Assembly (NCBI RefSeq): GCF_029525555.1
Contig: NZ_JAPDHZ010000002.1
Coordinates: 2,317,816-2,381,815, forward strand
Length of the DNA stretch: 64,000 nucleotides
Source: Cohnella ginsengisoli
GTDB lineage: Bacteria > Bacillota > Bacilli > Paenibacillales > Paenibacillaceae
Reading direction: 5' to 3'
In this document: piece after piece, positions 28,258 through 37,031 of the stretch
Numbering within the stretch: the first letter of the stretch is position 1
How the letters are laid out: each line of letters starts with the position of its first letter
Notes under the pieces: model-generated
The model's input: only the letters and a program-made list of their open reading frames with translations
Told to the model about the DNA's origin: nothing
The model's database searches: none
Position numbers and translations under genes: made by a program

Positions 28258-29095
28258 GGCCGTCACCGCCTTTCCGCCGCCAGAATTTCCAAGGGATGTT
28301 CCAGCTCCGCCTGGCCTTCTTCGCGTTCGTCTGGCGGAGCTCGTCGAACAGCTTGGAGATCAGCGACTCTTCCTTGATGTCCCGCACGATCTGTCCGTTC
28401 AACGCGAGCGATACATGCCCCGTCTCCTCGGAGACGACGACCGAGATCGCGTCGCATACCTCGCTGATGCCGATGGCCGCGCGGTGCCGGGTGCCCAGTT
28501 CCTTGGAGATGAACGGATTTTCCGACAGCGGCAAATAGCAGCCCGCCGCCATAATCTCGCCGCCGCTCACGATGACGGCGCCGTCGTGCAGCGGCGTGTT
28601 GGGGATGAAAATATTGATGAGCAGCTCCGAGCTGATCGCGGACTTCATCTTGATGCCGGTCTCGATGTAGTCGCCGAGGCCCGTACGCCGCTCGAAGACG
28701 ATCAAGGCGCCGATCTTGCGCCTCGCGAGGTATTGCACGGCCTTAATGACCTCGTTGATCGGATGGCTGATGTCGTGCTCCTCCTGGGAGGAACGGCTGA
28801 ACAGCGTACCGCGTCCGAGCTGCTCGAGGGCTCTGCGGAGCTCCGGCTGGAAGATGATCAGAATCGTCATGATCCCGAACGGGAACAGCTGGTTCATCAC
28901 CCATTTGAGCGTATACAGGTTCAGCCACGTGCTGAGCGCCCAGGTGAGCACGAGCAGCAGGATGCCTTTAAGAAGCTGGACGGCCTTCGTGCCGCGCACC
29001 AGCAGAATCATTCGGTATATAAGATAGCTGACGATGAGGATATCGGCGGCATCCTTGACGGCGCCCCACACCGTTAAGTTCTCGAAGTAATCCAA
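28250..29095 (-). CDS. cdaA: Diadenylate cyclase CdaA
   Basis: Makes the second messenger c-di-AMP from two ATP. It has 281 residues: three N-terminal membrane helices (ILIVSYLIYRMILLV, LLKGILLLVLTWALS, LFPFGIMTILIIF) and the DAC domain with the DGA motif (LHDGAVIV) and the RHR motif (GTRHRAAIG). The position between rsiW and cdaR is the conserved order. The C-terminus is basic (KKARRSWNIPWKFWRRK). It is translationally coupled to cdaR. Confidence 0.97.
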   Translation of the reverse strand: MDYFENLTVWGAVKDAADILIVSYLIYRMILLVRGTKAVQLLKGILLLVLTWALSTWLNLYTLKWVMNQLFPFGIMTILIIFQPELRRALEQLGRGTLFSRSSQEEHDISHPINEVIKAVQYLARRKIGALIVFERRTGLGDYIETGIKMKSAISSELLINIFIPNTPLHDGAVIVSGGEIMAAGCYLPLSENPFISKELGTRHRAAIGISEVCDAISVVVSEETGHVSLALNGQIVRDIKEESLISKLFDELRQTNAKKARRSWNIPWKFWRRKGGDGHG

Positions 29096-29207
29096 GACGC
29101 ACCCCCTGTCTGGCGTCTCGATCGGGTTTCCCGAATCTTGTCAGATTGCGCTTAGGATATGTATATATTGTTTTCTATAAACGTACTTCTAAATCCTGTT
29201 TAGAATA

Positions 29208-29238
29208 CAAAAAAAACCTCCCCGATGTCCAGGGAGGC
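29208..29238 (-). terminator. Intrinsic terminator after rsiW
   Basis: On the minus strand GCCTCCC and GGGGAGG arms are followed by T8, thirty bases after the rsiW stop. It separates sigW-rsiW from the cdaA-glm genes. Confidence 0.85.
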
Positions 29239-29267
29239 CGCCTCAAAGGGCCGCCGGACGGCAGCCG

Positions 29268-29876
29268 TCATGTCCCGTAAGCCACCGTGTCGAACCAGGT
29301 CGTCACCTTGTACCATGCCCAGTCGAGCGCCCGGTCCACGGTTTTCACCTTGCCGGCGATATGCGCGGTGGATGCGAGCGTCACGTTGCCGTCGATGACG
29401 GTCAGGTTGCCCTCGACTTCGCCGAGCACCTCGGCTTCGCCGTTCTTGATCGTCAGGTCGCCTTCGACCTTCTGGCCGGCGGGCACGATGACCTTGTTGC
29501 CTTCGATCACGACGTGCGACAGGTCTCCGCTCAGGCTGAGCTGATCGTCCTGATTCCACATCGCGACGAAGCTGGTCAGCATGACGACCAGGAAGATCGC
29601 CGCCGCCGAAGCCGCCGGATGCCGCTGCACCCACGAAGTCCATGTCCGCGGGCTCCTTTTCTTGGGCAGCGCGGCCATGATGGCGTCGGTCATATGGGAC
29701 GGCGCAGCCGGGACGGGCTGGGCATATATCAAAGCTTCCGTACGCTCAAGCGCCCCGTAGCGCGCCTCGCAGGCCGGACATTCGCGAAGATGTTGCTGCA
29801 GCAGCACGGACTCCTCGCGGGACAGATCCCCGTCGAGATAATCGTGCATCCGCTTTACGGCATCGTTGCACTTCAT
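29268..29876 (-). CDS. rsiW: Anti-sigma-W factor RsiW
   Basis: Membrane anti-sigma factor, 202 residues. The N-terminal zinc-binding anti-sigma domain shows MKCNDAVKRMHDYLDGDLS and HLRECPACE (the HxxxCxxC motif). It is followed by one membrane helix (ASAAAIFLVVMLTSFVAMW) and an extracellular part with short beta repeats (VEGDLTIKNGEAEVLGEVEGNL) and DWAWYKV, as in B. subtilis RsiW. Regulated proteolysis of this protein releases SigW under envelope stress. The ATG at 29876 has AAAGGGA eight bases upstream. It lies 116 bp after sigW rather than overlapping it, with an ECF-type promoter in between. Confidence 0.93.
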   Translation of the reverse strand: MKCNDAVKRMHDYLDGDLSREESVLLQQHLRECPACEARYGALERTEALIYAQPVPAAPSHMTDAIMAALPKKRSPRTWTSWVQRHPAASAAAIFLVVMLTSFVAMWNQDDQLSLSGDLSHVVIEGNKVIVPAGQKVEGDLTIKNGEAEVLGEVEGNLTVIDGNVTLASTAHIAGKVKTVDRALDWAWYKVTTWFDTVAYGT

Positions 29877-29937
29877 GATAGCCATCCCTTTCTGCACAGG
29901 AGAACATAAAGCCTCCTTTGCGAATGCTTCTATACTG

Positions 29938-29964
29938 TACGTTTCCCGACTCGGAGCGGTTTCA
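29938..29964 (-). promoter_or_regulatory. SigW-type ECF promoter between sigW and rsiW
   Basis: On the minus strand TGAAAC and CGTA are separated by 17 bases, the SigW/ECF41-type arrangement (TGAAAC-N16/17-CGTA). It lies about 60 bp upstream of the rsiW start. Confidence 0.6.
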
Positions 29965-29992
29965 TCTTTGGCGGAAAAATGGGCTGAACCCT

Positions 29993-30559
29993 TCAAAGCT
30001 TGTGCTCCAGCTTCTTGCGCAGGAATTCGCGGCCCCGGTGCACGCGCGTCTTGATAGTCGTCACCGGCATGTCCAGCACGTCCGAGATCTCCTGCAGCGA
30101 CATATCCTGCAGGTAGCGCAGCACCATGACCGACTTGTACTTCACAGGCAGCGTGTCGATCGCGTTCCGAATGATGCGCTGCGTCTCCGACAGGATCAGC
30201 TCGCTCTCGGGCGTCCGGTCGTCGCTCGGCAGCATCGCGTATCCGTCGAGCCCCTCGTGGTCCGTCGACTCGGCGTCCAGCGAGTAGATCGGGCGGCGCT
30301 TGCGCAGCCGGTCGATGCACAGATTCGTCGCGATCCGGTAGATCCACGTCGAGAACTTCTGATTTTCATCGTACCGGTCCAAGTTGCGGTATACGCGCAG
30401 GAAGCACTCCTGAACGACGTCCTCCGCCTCCTGACGGTTGTTCGTCATCCGGTAAGCCAGATGGAACAACTTGTCCTTGTATAAATCCACGATCTCCGCG
30501 AACGCGCGCTGATCGCCCTTGCGGGCCAGCTTCGCGAGTCGCGTCTCAATTGGCTTCAA
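29993..30559 (-). CDS. sigW: ECF RNA polymerase sigma factor SigW
   Basis: A 188-residue ECF sigma factor of envelope stress. Region 2 shows VDLYKDKLFHLAYRMTNNRQEAEDVVQECFLRVYRNLD and KFSTWIYRIATNLCIDRLRKR. Region 4 shows LPVKYKSVMVLRYLQDMSLQEISDVLDMPVTTIKTRVHRGREFLRKKL. The TTG start at 30559 gives the family length and follows GAAGGTGAGG; the longer upstream reading is not conserved. No clear ECF promoter was seen in front of this gene itself. Confidence 0.94.
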   Translation of the reverse strand: MKPIETRLAKLARKGDQRAFAEIVDLYKDKLFHLAYRMTNNRQEAEDVVQECFLRVYRNLDRYDENQKFSTWIYRIATNLCIDRLRKRRPIYSLDAESTDHEGLDGYAMLPSDDRTPESELILSETQRIIRNAIDTLPVKYKSVMVLRYLQDMSLQEISDVLDMPVTTIKTRVHRGREFLRKKLEHKL

Positions 30560-30934
30560 CGTGTTAACCCTCACCTTCTTCGCCGGTCGCCCGGCGCTCG
30601 GCCCGCCTCGTCCGCTCGGCATCGCGATGCCCGCGGGGAGGACGGCTAGGCCCGCCTGGGTCGGGAAGACCCTTCGCATGATGCGATCAAGAAAATGGTA
30701 ATGCACGCGTATCAAAAATGCAAGAAGCGGATGCTCGGGAATGTCGCCCCTTCTAAAAAAGACAATTACACTATTCTTTGAGGTCGTTAAAAAAAGATGC
30801 CTGCAGCCCTTGGTGTGCGCATTGGCGCGTAGAGAACGGACAGAGGAGCCGCTATTTTTGTCCATATCGCGATTCGCGGCCCGCGATGGTTAGCAAGCAG
30901 CGATTTCCCCGTAATCTTATCCTTAGCGATCCGC
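30560..30934. other. Intergenic region between sigW and ppc
   Basis: About 375 bp upstream of sigW. No credible gene is seen. It must hold the sigW promoter(s), but none could be identified with confidence. Confidence 0.5.
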
Positions 30935-30966
30935 AAAAAAAAGGACCCGGGCATACGCCCGGGCCC
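30935..30966 (-). terminator. Intrinsic terminator after ppc
   Basis: On the minus strand GCCCGGGC and GCCCGGG arms with an ATAC-type loop are followed by T8. Confidence 0.88.
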
Positions 30967-30989
30967 GCCTATCCGATATATCTTGCGAA

Positions 30990-33782
30990 TCAGCCCGTAT
31001 TGCGCAGGCCGGCGGCGATGCCGTTGATCGTGAGCAGTACCTCGCGAAGCAGCTCCGTGTCGTCCTCGCCCTCGTCCCTGCGCTGTCTGAGCTCGCTCAG
31101 CAGCTGAACCTGCAGGTAACTGAGGGGATCGACGTACGGGTTGCGGAGGCGGATCGACTCTTGGATGACCGGTACGTTGTCCAGAATCTCTTCCTGGCCG
31201 GTAATCTCGAGCAAGATGCGCTTGGTCAGGTCGTACTCCTCTTGGACGAGGGTGAAAATCCGCGTGCGGATCTCGTCGTCCTTGATCATGTCGGCGTACT
31301 GCTGCGCGATCAAGAGGTCCGCCTTGGCCAGCGCCATCTGCAGATTGTCGACGAGCGTCGCGAAGAACGAGTATTCGCGATACATCCGGCGCAGCGTCTC
31401 AAGCTTCGCGGGATCGCCGGCGACGTACTTCTCGAACGCCGTGCCCGCCGCGTACCAGGCTGGCAGCAGGTAACGGCTCTGCGTCCACGCGAATACCCAA
31501 GGAATCGCGCGCAGGTCCTCGAAGCGCTCGCTGTTCTTGCGTTTGGACGGACGGGAGCCGATGTTCAGCTCGCCGACTTCGGACAGCGGCGTCGACTCCT
31601 TGAAGAAGGTCATGAAGCCCGGGTCGCGGAAAATCAGATCCTGGTACTTCGTCTGCGCCGTCTCCGAGATGGACGGGAGAATCTCCTCCCACTGCGCGTC
31701 GGCCGTCTGATCCTGCGAAGGATGCTTCGCCAGGTAAGCGGCCTTCACGAGCGCGCTGGTCGCCTGCTCGAGGCTGCGGTAGGCGATGCCTTCCATCGAA
31801 TAGCGGGACGTCAGCACTTCGCCTTGCTCCGTGATCTTGATGCCCGCGCCGATCGTGTGCGGCGGCTGTGCGAGAATGCTGCGGTTCAGCGGCATGCCGC
31901 CGCGGCCAAGCGCGCCGCCGCGGCCGTGGAAGAACTTCAGCTTGACGCCGTAGTCGCCCGCGGTCTCGGTGATCTTGTTCAGCGCGACGCGCAGCTCCCA
32001 GTTCGCCGTGACCATGCCGCCGTCCTTGTTGCTGTCGGAGTATCCGAGCATGATCTCGTGCATGTCGCCGCGCGCGGCGACCGCTTCGCGGTACACCGGC
32101 AGGTCGAACAGCGTCTTCATGATCGCCGGCGCTGCGTGCAGGTCGTCGATCGTCTCGAAGAGCGGCGCCGACTGGATCGAGCTGACGAGCTTGCCATCCG
32201 GCGTACGGCGCACGAGGCCGGCTTCTTTGGCGAACACCATGACCTCAAGCAGGTCGCTCGCGCCGCGGGTCATGCTGATCAGGTACGTCGTAATGCAGCC
32301 CTCGCCGAATTCTTCCTGCGCGCGGTGGATCGTCCGGTATACCTCCAGGCACTCCTTGGCGCCTTCGCTGAGCGATGCCGTCGCGTGCAGCAGCGGCCGG
32401 GAATCCGACAGCAGCCCGTGCAGCAGCTCGATCTTCTCTTCCTCGCCGAGCTCGTTGTAGCGATCCGTGACGCCTGCCTTCGCCAGCACCTCGGTCATCG
32501 CGTTCTCGTGCTCCTGGGAGTGCTGACGCACGTCCAGCGCGGCCAGATAGAAGCCGAACAGTTCGACCTGGCGGATCAGCTTCTTCAGATGCGTATCGGC
32601 GACGAAATCCGCGTAATGATGGCGGAGGCTGCGATCGATCAGCTGCAGGTCCGCGATGAACTCCGATACCTGGTGGTAGCGCTGCGGCGTTCCCTTGAAT
32701 TTCTCCTCGCGCATGTTCTGCAGCTTCTGGATCATATAGGTGATCTTGATGCGGTACGGCTCGTGGTCGTTGGTCCAGCGGTCCACCGTGCGAAGCTCGA
32801 CCGCCTCGCGCTCCTGCTCGATCGATTCGAGCAGCTCCGGATTCACCTTGACGATCGTCGTGCTGAAGCTCATCTTGCGCATGAGGGACTTCAGCAGCGT
32901 CTCGTACTTGTGGATGACCAGGTTGCGCTGCATGTTCAGCGTGCGCCAGGTGATGTCGGCGGTCACGGACGGGTTGCCGTCGCGGTCGCCGCCGATCCAC
33001 GTACCGAAGCGGAGATACGTCGGCACATGCCACTTTTGCTCCGGATAGTACTTGGCCAGGCAGCGCTCCAGCTCGTCGTAGACGTCGGGCAGCACGTTGA
33101 AGAGCGTCTCGTGGAAAAAGTACATGCCGTTGCGCACTTCGTCGATGACCGTCGGCTTGCGGTCGCGCAGCTCGTCGGTCTGCCAAAGGGTGAGCACTTC
33201 GTTGCGCAGCTGCTCCCGCAGGCGCTCGCGCTCGCGGTAGGTAAGCGACGGATTGTCAAGCTCCATCATCTCGTTGGCGATGCGCTTATGCACGTCGAGC
33301 ACGGCCCGGCGCATCGCTTCGGTCGGGTGCGCGGTCATGACCAGCTCGAGCGAGATGCCGGACAGCAGCTCCTGAACCTCGTTCAGCGGCAGATTCTTGT
33401 TCTTCAGCTCCACGATCGCGCTCTCGATAGAGCCCGGCTGGACGGCTTCGCCCGCAGATCGCTCGTAATCGCGCTTGCGGCGGATACGGTGGTTCTGCTC
33501 GGCGATATTGACGAGCTGGAAGTAGATCGCGAACGCGCGGATCACCTGGTGACGGACGCCCGGCTCCAGTCCCGTAATCGTATTGACGAATTCTTCGTAA
33601 AGCTCGGGCACGAATTCGGCGCGCAGCGCCTTGCTCGTCTCCCGGATCTTCTCTACGTGATCGAGCAGCTCGCGGCCGCCCTGGTGCACCAGCACTTCGC
33701 CCAAAATGTTGCCCAGGAACCGCACGTCCCGGCGCAGCAAATGGTTGGTCGAAGAGCGGCTTGCCGTGGCCATTTCTGTCAT
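30990..33782 (-). CDS. ppc: Phosphoenolpyruvate carboxylase
   Basis: Anaplerotic enzyme: PEP plus bicarbonate to oxaloacetate. About 930 residues, normal length. Catalytic motifs are VMTAHPTEAMRR, GYSDSNKDGG and FHGRGGALGRGG, and the C-terminus ends RNTG as is typical. The ATG at 33782 follows GAGGTG; the upstream ATG at 33836 has no ribosome binding site. It is a single-gene unit with its own terminator. A long antisense reading frame over it is a shadow of GC-rich codon use. Confidence 0.98.
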   Translation of the reverse strand: MTEMATASRSSTNHLLRRDVRFLGNILGEVLVHQGGRELLDHVEKIRETSKALRAEFVPELYEEFVNTITGLEPGVRHQVIRAFAIYFQLVNIAEQNHRIRRKRDYERSAGEAVQPGSIESAIVELKNKNLPLNEVQELLSGISLELVMTAHPTEAMRRAVLDVHKRIANEMMELDNPSLTYRERERLREQLRNEVLTLWQTDELRDRKPTVIDEVRNGMYFFHETLFNVLPDVYDELERCLAKYYPEQKWHVPTYLRFGTWIGGDRDGNPSVTADITWRTLNMQRNLVIHKYETLLKSLMRKMSFSTTIVKVNPELLESIEQEREAVELRTVDRWTNDHEPYRIKITYMIQKLQNMREEKFKGTPQRYHQVSEFIADLQLIDRSLRHHYADFVADTHLKKLIRQVELFGFYLAALDVRQHSQEHENAMTEVLAKAGVTDRYNELGEEEKIELLHGLLSDSRPLLHATASLSEGAKECLEVYRTIHRAQEEFGEGCITTYLISMTRGASDLLEVMVFAKEAGLVRRTPDGKLVSSIQSAPLFETIDDLHAAPAIMKTLFDLPVYREAVAARGDMHEIMLGYSDSNKDGGMVTANWELRVALNKITETAGDYGVKLKFFHGRGGALGRGGMPLNRSILAQPPHTIGAGIKITEQGEVLTSRYSMEGIAYRSLEQATSALVKAAYLAKHPSQDQTADAQWEEILPSISETAQTKYQDLIFRDPGFMTFFKESTPLSEVGELNIGSRPSKRKNSERFEDLRAIPWVFAWTQSRYLLPAWYAAGTAFEKYVAGDPAKLETLRRMYREYSFFATLVDNLQMALAKADLLIAQQYADMIKDDEIRTRIFTLVQEEYDLTKRILLEITGQEEILDNVPVIQESIRLRNPYVDPLSYLQVQLLSELRQRRDEGEDDTELLREVLLTINGIAAGLRNTG

Positions 33783-34092
33783 CCCATTCACCTCAAAATC
33801 ATGACTTTCGACGCTAAACAATCTTCTAAACATCATACTACAAATGAATTATAAAATCTGCCCCTCGGCTTTGGCCTTCAAAAATAATGTACCCGCATCG
33901 GGTTAGCCGGGAACCGGGCTGCGCGGCCGCCGGATAAACTTTAAATTCCGTGCCGTCCGCGGCATCTTGCATGCATGCGGCCTTAGCGGCATTACGGCTT
34001 TGCCGTCGCCAACGAAGCGCCGCGCGCCTCTATCCAGAAGATTGCCGCTGCGTGTAATATATACCTATTATGTATCCGCGGAGGCTTGCGCC
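33783..34092. other. Divergent intergenic region, ppc / methyltransferase
   Basis: About 310 bp with no credible gene. GTAATATATACCTATTATG near 34,053-34,071 could supply a -10 region for the methyltransferase gene. Confidence 0.4.
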
Positions 34093-34822
34093 ATGACTTC
34101 TTCTTCCTCATCTTCTACCTCGCCCTCGTCCGAGCCGAATCACGACGAGATCTACCGCAGCCAAGCGGAGCAATACGACCGGCTGATCGCCGCCCAGCCT
34201 TCGCTCGGCGCGCGCATCGACGCGATCCGCCCGCTGGCCGGGCTCGACGTCGTTGACCTCGGCGCCGGCAGCGGCCGGCTGACGGTGCCGCTCGCAGCCC
34301 TGAACCGGCAGCGTACTGGCGGTCGATCTGTCGCCCGCTATGCTCGAGGTGGCCGCGTCCAAGCTGACGGCATCAGGCGCAGGCAACTGGCGCACGGCCG
34401 TCGGCACGCACCTGCGCATCCCTGCCGAAGATGCGAGCGCCGACCTCGTCGTCTCGGGCTGGAGCATCGCTTACTCGGCCGCCTCGGATGCGGACCCGGA
34501 CGGTACGGCGCTCGCCGCCATTCTGGACGAGATTCGCCGCGTGCTGCGGCCCGGCGGTACCGTCGTTATTTTCGAAACGATGGGCACCGGCTTTGCGACG
34601 CCGAACCCGCCCGATTTTTTGCTTTCCTATTATGATGCGCTCGAGGATGTCTACGGCTTCGCCCACGAATGCTTCCCGTTCGACTATACGTTCGCTGATG
34701 CCGACGAAGCCGAGCGCCTGGCGCGCTTCTTCTTCGGCGAAGAGACCGGAGACAAGGTCGCGGCGAGCGGCTCGCCCATCGTGCCCGAGTTCGCCGGCGT
34801 CTGGCATCGCGTGTACGCATAA
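34093..34822 (+). CDS. Class I SAM-dependent methyltransferase (frame interrupted)
   Basis: About 243 residues. SAM motif I is VVDLGAGSGRL, followed after a frame change by VLAVDLSPAMLEVA and the post-motif VLRPGGTVVIFET. The frame breaks near 34,310 (AACCGGCAGCGTACTGG) where one extra base is present, this time not in a long homopolymer. The N-terminus is Ser-rich (MTSSSSSSTSPSS). It is of the Methyltransf_11/UbiE type and its substrate is unknown. GGAGG precedes the ATG. It is convergent with the DUF1304 gene. Confidence 0.85.
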
Positions 34823-34847
34823 CCCGGTTCCCCGCCGCTCTCCGACG

Positions 34848-35204
34848 CTAAGTCAACAGCACGAGCGCGAGCGCAATCAAGGCCGGCAGTCCCTGCACGA
34901 GCAGAATCGATCGCTTGGCCGTGAAGCCGCCGAAGAGGGCCGCGACTAGCACGCACGCCAGAAAAAACACCTCGATCTGCTGCCCTGTCTGTCCGTTCGG
35001 GTGCAGCAGTCCCCAGCATAGGCCGGCCGCCAGAAATCCGTTGTACAGCCCTTGGTTGGCGGCCAGCGACTTGGTCGCCGCTGCCGTTTCCGGCGTAGTG
35101 CCGAACGACTTCATCGCTCGCGGCGTCGTCCAGAGGAACATTTCCAGGATCAGAATGTAGACATGCTCCAGGGCGACCAAGCCCGCGAATATTTGACCCA
35201 ACAT
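34848..35204 (-). CDS. DUF1304 family membrane protein
   Basis: A 118-residue protein with four membrane segments (IFAGLVALEHVYILILEMFLW, GLYNGFLAAGLCWGLL, VFFLACVLVAALFGG, LVQGLPALIALALVLL). The family signatures EHVYILILEM and NQGLYNGFLA are plain. Function is unknown. It appears to be a single gene with a short upstream region. Confidence 0.9.
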   Translation of the reverse strand: MLGQIFAGLVALEHVYILILEMFLWTTPRAMKSFGTTPETAAATKSLAANQGLYNGFLAAGLCWGLLHPNGQTGQQIEVFFLACVLVAALFGGFTAKRSILLVQGLPALIALALVLLT

Positions 35205-35265
35205 GCGAGGACCTCCCTTAAATGGCGTATGGACTCTAGTATATCATCGTTTCAGCCGTCCTAAA

Positions 35266-35293
35266 GGTAAAAAAGGCCACCAGCGGCCTTTTG
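35266..35293 (-). terminator. Intrinsic terminator
   Basis: AAAAGGCC and GGCCTTTT arms around a short loop with T6 on the minus strand. It lies left of the minisatellite and would stop minus-strand transcripts coming from that side. Confidence 0.6.
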
Positions 35294-35623
35294 GCTTGCG
35301 CACGAACGCGTAGCTGACGGACCGGGGAGCCTTTATTCTTGTTCTAATCGCGATTCGCGGCGCACTTTCGGACAGAGGGTTCGTTATTACGGGATTGCCG
35401 GCCTTTTTTAACCTTGATCCGGATCCATAATACATGTAACTGCTACCCGCAGCTTCATTTGCGCCAACCCGCTTACCTTCCCGCCGAGCGTCCGCGATTT
35501 TTCCATTTATACTTTTCTTACACGCGAGAGCCCAAGGCAAAAGCCGAGCAATAATGTGCTCGAAGCCGTCGTCGTGCCCGCGGAATCTTCGCTCGCCGGC
35601 GTGCTCGGCATCCCCCCTCGGCA

Positions 35624-36071
35624 GGCGAGCTTGCGGCGGAGCGGTTCTGTTTCCGGTTGAGACTTCTTGCGGCAGGCAAGGTTGCGGCGGAGCAGTTCTG
35701 TTTCCGGTTGAGACTCCTTGCGGCAGGCGAGATTGCGACAAAGCTCTTCTGTTTCCGGTTGAGACTTCTTGCGGCAGGCGAGCTTGCGGCGGAGCTGTTC
35801 TGTTTCCGGTTGAGACTTCTTGCGACAGGCGAGGTTGCGGCGGAGCTGTTCTGTTGCCGGTTGAGACTCCTTGCGGCAGGCGAGGATGCGACGAAGCTCT
35901 TCTGTTTTCGTTTGAGACTTCTTGCGGCAGGCGAGGTTGCGGCGGAGCAGTTCTGTTTCCGGTTGAGACTCCTTGCGGCAGGCGAGATTGCGACAAAGCT
36001 CTTCTGTTTCCGGTTGAGACTTCTTGCGGCAGGCGAGCTTGCGGCGGAGCTTTCTTGTTCTTGACCGAGAG
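35624..36071. repeat. 51-bp minisatellite, eight full units plus a partial ninth
   Basis: Units begin GGCGAG and contain TTCTGTTTCCGGTTGAGACT and CTTGCGGCA; they start at 35624 and every 51 bp to 36032. Units 2-4 recur almost exactly as units 7-9, giving a higher-order period of 153 bp within a five-unit offset. Because 51 is divisible by three, several frames on both strands stay open (for example AARSLNRKQNC repeats on the minus strand), but none has a convincing start or ribosome binding site. I treat the array as non-coding. Confidence 0.85.
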
Positions 36072-36149
36072 TGTTCACCGTGGACGAGACCACGGCGTTA
36101 TCGTATGACGCTAAGCGCCACATTCTTGATCTTGGTTGGGATAATCATC

Positions 36150-36178
36150 AAAAACAAAAAATCCGCCGTCGGCGGATG
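36150..36178 (-). terminator. Terminator of the tRNA cluster
   Basis: On the minus strand ATCCGCCGACGGCGGAT is followed by a T-rich tract, just after the last tRNA-Gly. Confidence 0.75.
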
Positions 36179-36190
36179 TAAGGTTCGTTA

Positions 36191-36265
36191 TGGAGCGGAA
36201 AACGGGATTCGAACCCGCGACCTTCTCGTTGGCAACGAGATGCTCTACCACTGAGCTATTTCCGC
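36191..36265 (-). tRNA. tRNA-Gly(GCC)
   Basis: Cloverleaf with acceptor GCGGAAA, anticodon loop TTGCCAA, T-arm GGTTCGAATC and encoded CCA. It is identical to the copy at 36579. Confidence 0.95.
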
Positions 36266-36280
36266 ATATGTACTCAAAAT

Positions 36281-36303
36281 AAAAAAGCCTTGATGGCAAG
36301 GCC
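36281..36303 (-). terminator. Terminator-like hairpin inside the tRNA cluster
   Basis: On the minus strand GCCTTG and CAAGGC arms are followed by T6, between tRNA-Gly(TCC) and the last tRNA-Gly(GCC). The last tRNA would depend on readthrough or its own promoter. Confidence 0.6.
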
Positions 36304-36321
36304 GTGCTTGCAATGGGATGT

Positions 36322-36395
<74 letters not shown>

Positions 36396-36403
36396 AAAAA
36401 AAA

Positions 36404-36480
36404 TGGTCGGGACGACACGATTCGAACATGCGACCCCCTGGTCCCAAACCAGGTGCTCTACCAAGCTGAGCTACGTCCCG
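36404..36480 (-). tRNA. tRNA-Pro(TGG)
   Basis: Acceptor CGGGACG, anticodon loop TTTGGGA, encoded ACCA end. Confidence 0.95.
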
Positions 36481-36495
36481 ACAGTATGATTAAAG

Positions 36496-36572
36496 TGGCG
36501 CGCCCTGAGAGATTCGAACTCCCGGCCTTCAGATTCGTAGTCTGACGCTCTATCCAGCTGAGCTAAGGGCGC
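36496..36572 (-). tRNA. tRNA-Arg(ACG)
   Basis: Acceptor GCGCCCT, anticodon loop CTACGAA, T-arm AGTTCGAATC, CCA encoded. Confidence 0.95.
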
Positions 36573-36578
36573 ATATGA

Positions 36579-36653
36579 TGGAGCGGAAAACGGGATTCGA
36601 ACCCGCGACCTTCTCGTTGGCAACGAGATGCTCTACCACTGAGCTATTTCCGC
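36579..36653 (-). tRNA. tRNA-Gly(GCC), second copy
   Basis: Same sequence as the gene at 36191-36265; the two copies bracket the cluster. Confidence 0.95.
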
Positions 36654-36805
36654 GTATGATGGTCAGTCCGAGGGCGAACGTCGTCGTTGTCTTCGTTTAT
36701 GTTTTCCCCCAAAAGCGACTTTTTTTATATTAGCAAATCCCCTAGGGAATTGCAAGCGGTAATTTAAAAAAAGATGAAATTGTTTTTCGGACGCGGTCCG
36801 AAGGC

Positions 36806-36956
36806 GGGGCTACGGCGCCAATCGAAGCAAAGAGACGCTGCACAGCGTTACATGACGGACCTCAGTGCCAGTCGTGGCCAAGTGACGCTGTACAGTGTCA
36901 CTTGGTGGGGCTTCGCCGCCATCTAAGACAAAGAGAAGCTGCCAAGCGCTTCTATG
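36806..36956. repeat. Three degenerate ~50-bp units, each with a hairpin
   Basis: Units start near 36806, 36855 and 36905. Each has a GGGGCT/GGACCT-like head, a GCCA centre and a hairpin (GACGCTG-CAGCGTT; AAGTGAC-GTCACTT; AGAAGC-GCTTCT). The rest of the interval 36,654-37,031 holds no credible gene; it includes an A/T-rich stretch upstream of the tRNA cluster where its promoter should lie. Confidence 0.5.
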
Positions 36957-37031
36957 CGATATTGTGGAACCGGCTAAAGCTAAGCAACCTTTTGAGGCAG
37001 GCCCGTCAGCCTGCCGACGGCCGGACAACGC

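Noticed and set aside
31161..33854. 897-codon open frame antisense to ppc
   Set aside because: It mirrors the GC-rich codon pattern of ppc, has no family features or ribosome binding site, and ppc is certain.
35624..36071. CRISPR array
   Set aside because: The units are contiguous with no unique spacers, and no cas genes are present.
35244..36123. Repeat-rich proteins on either strand over the minisatellite
   Set aside because: Several frames are open only because the unit length is 51 bp; none has a good start site, and the sequence left of the repeats does not look coding.
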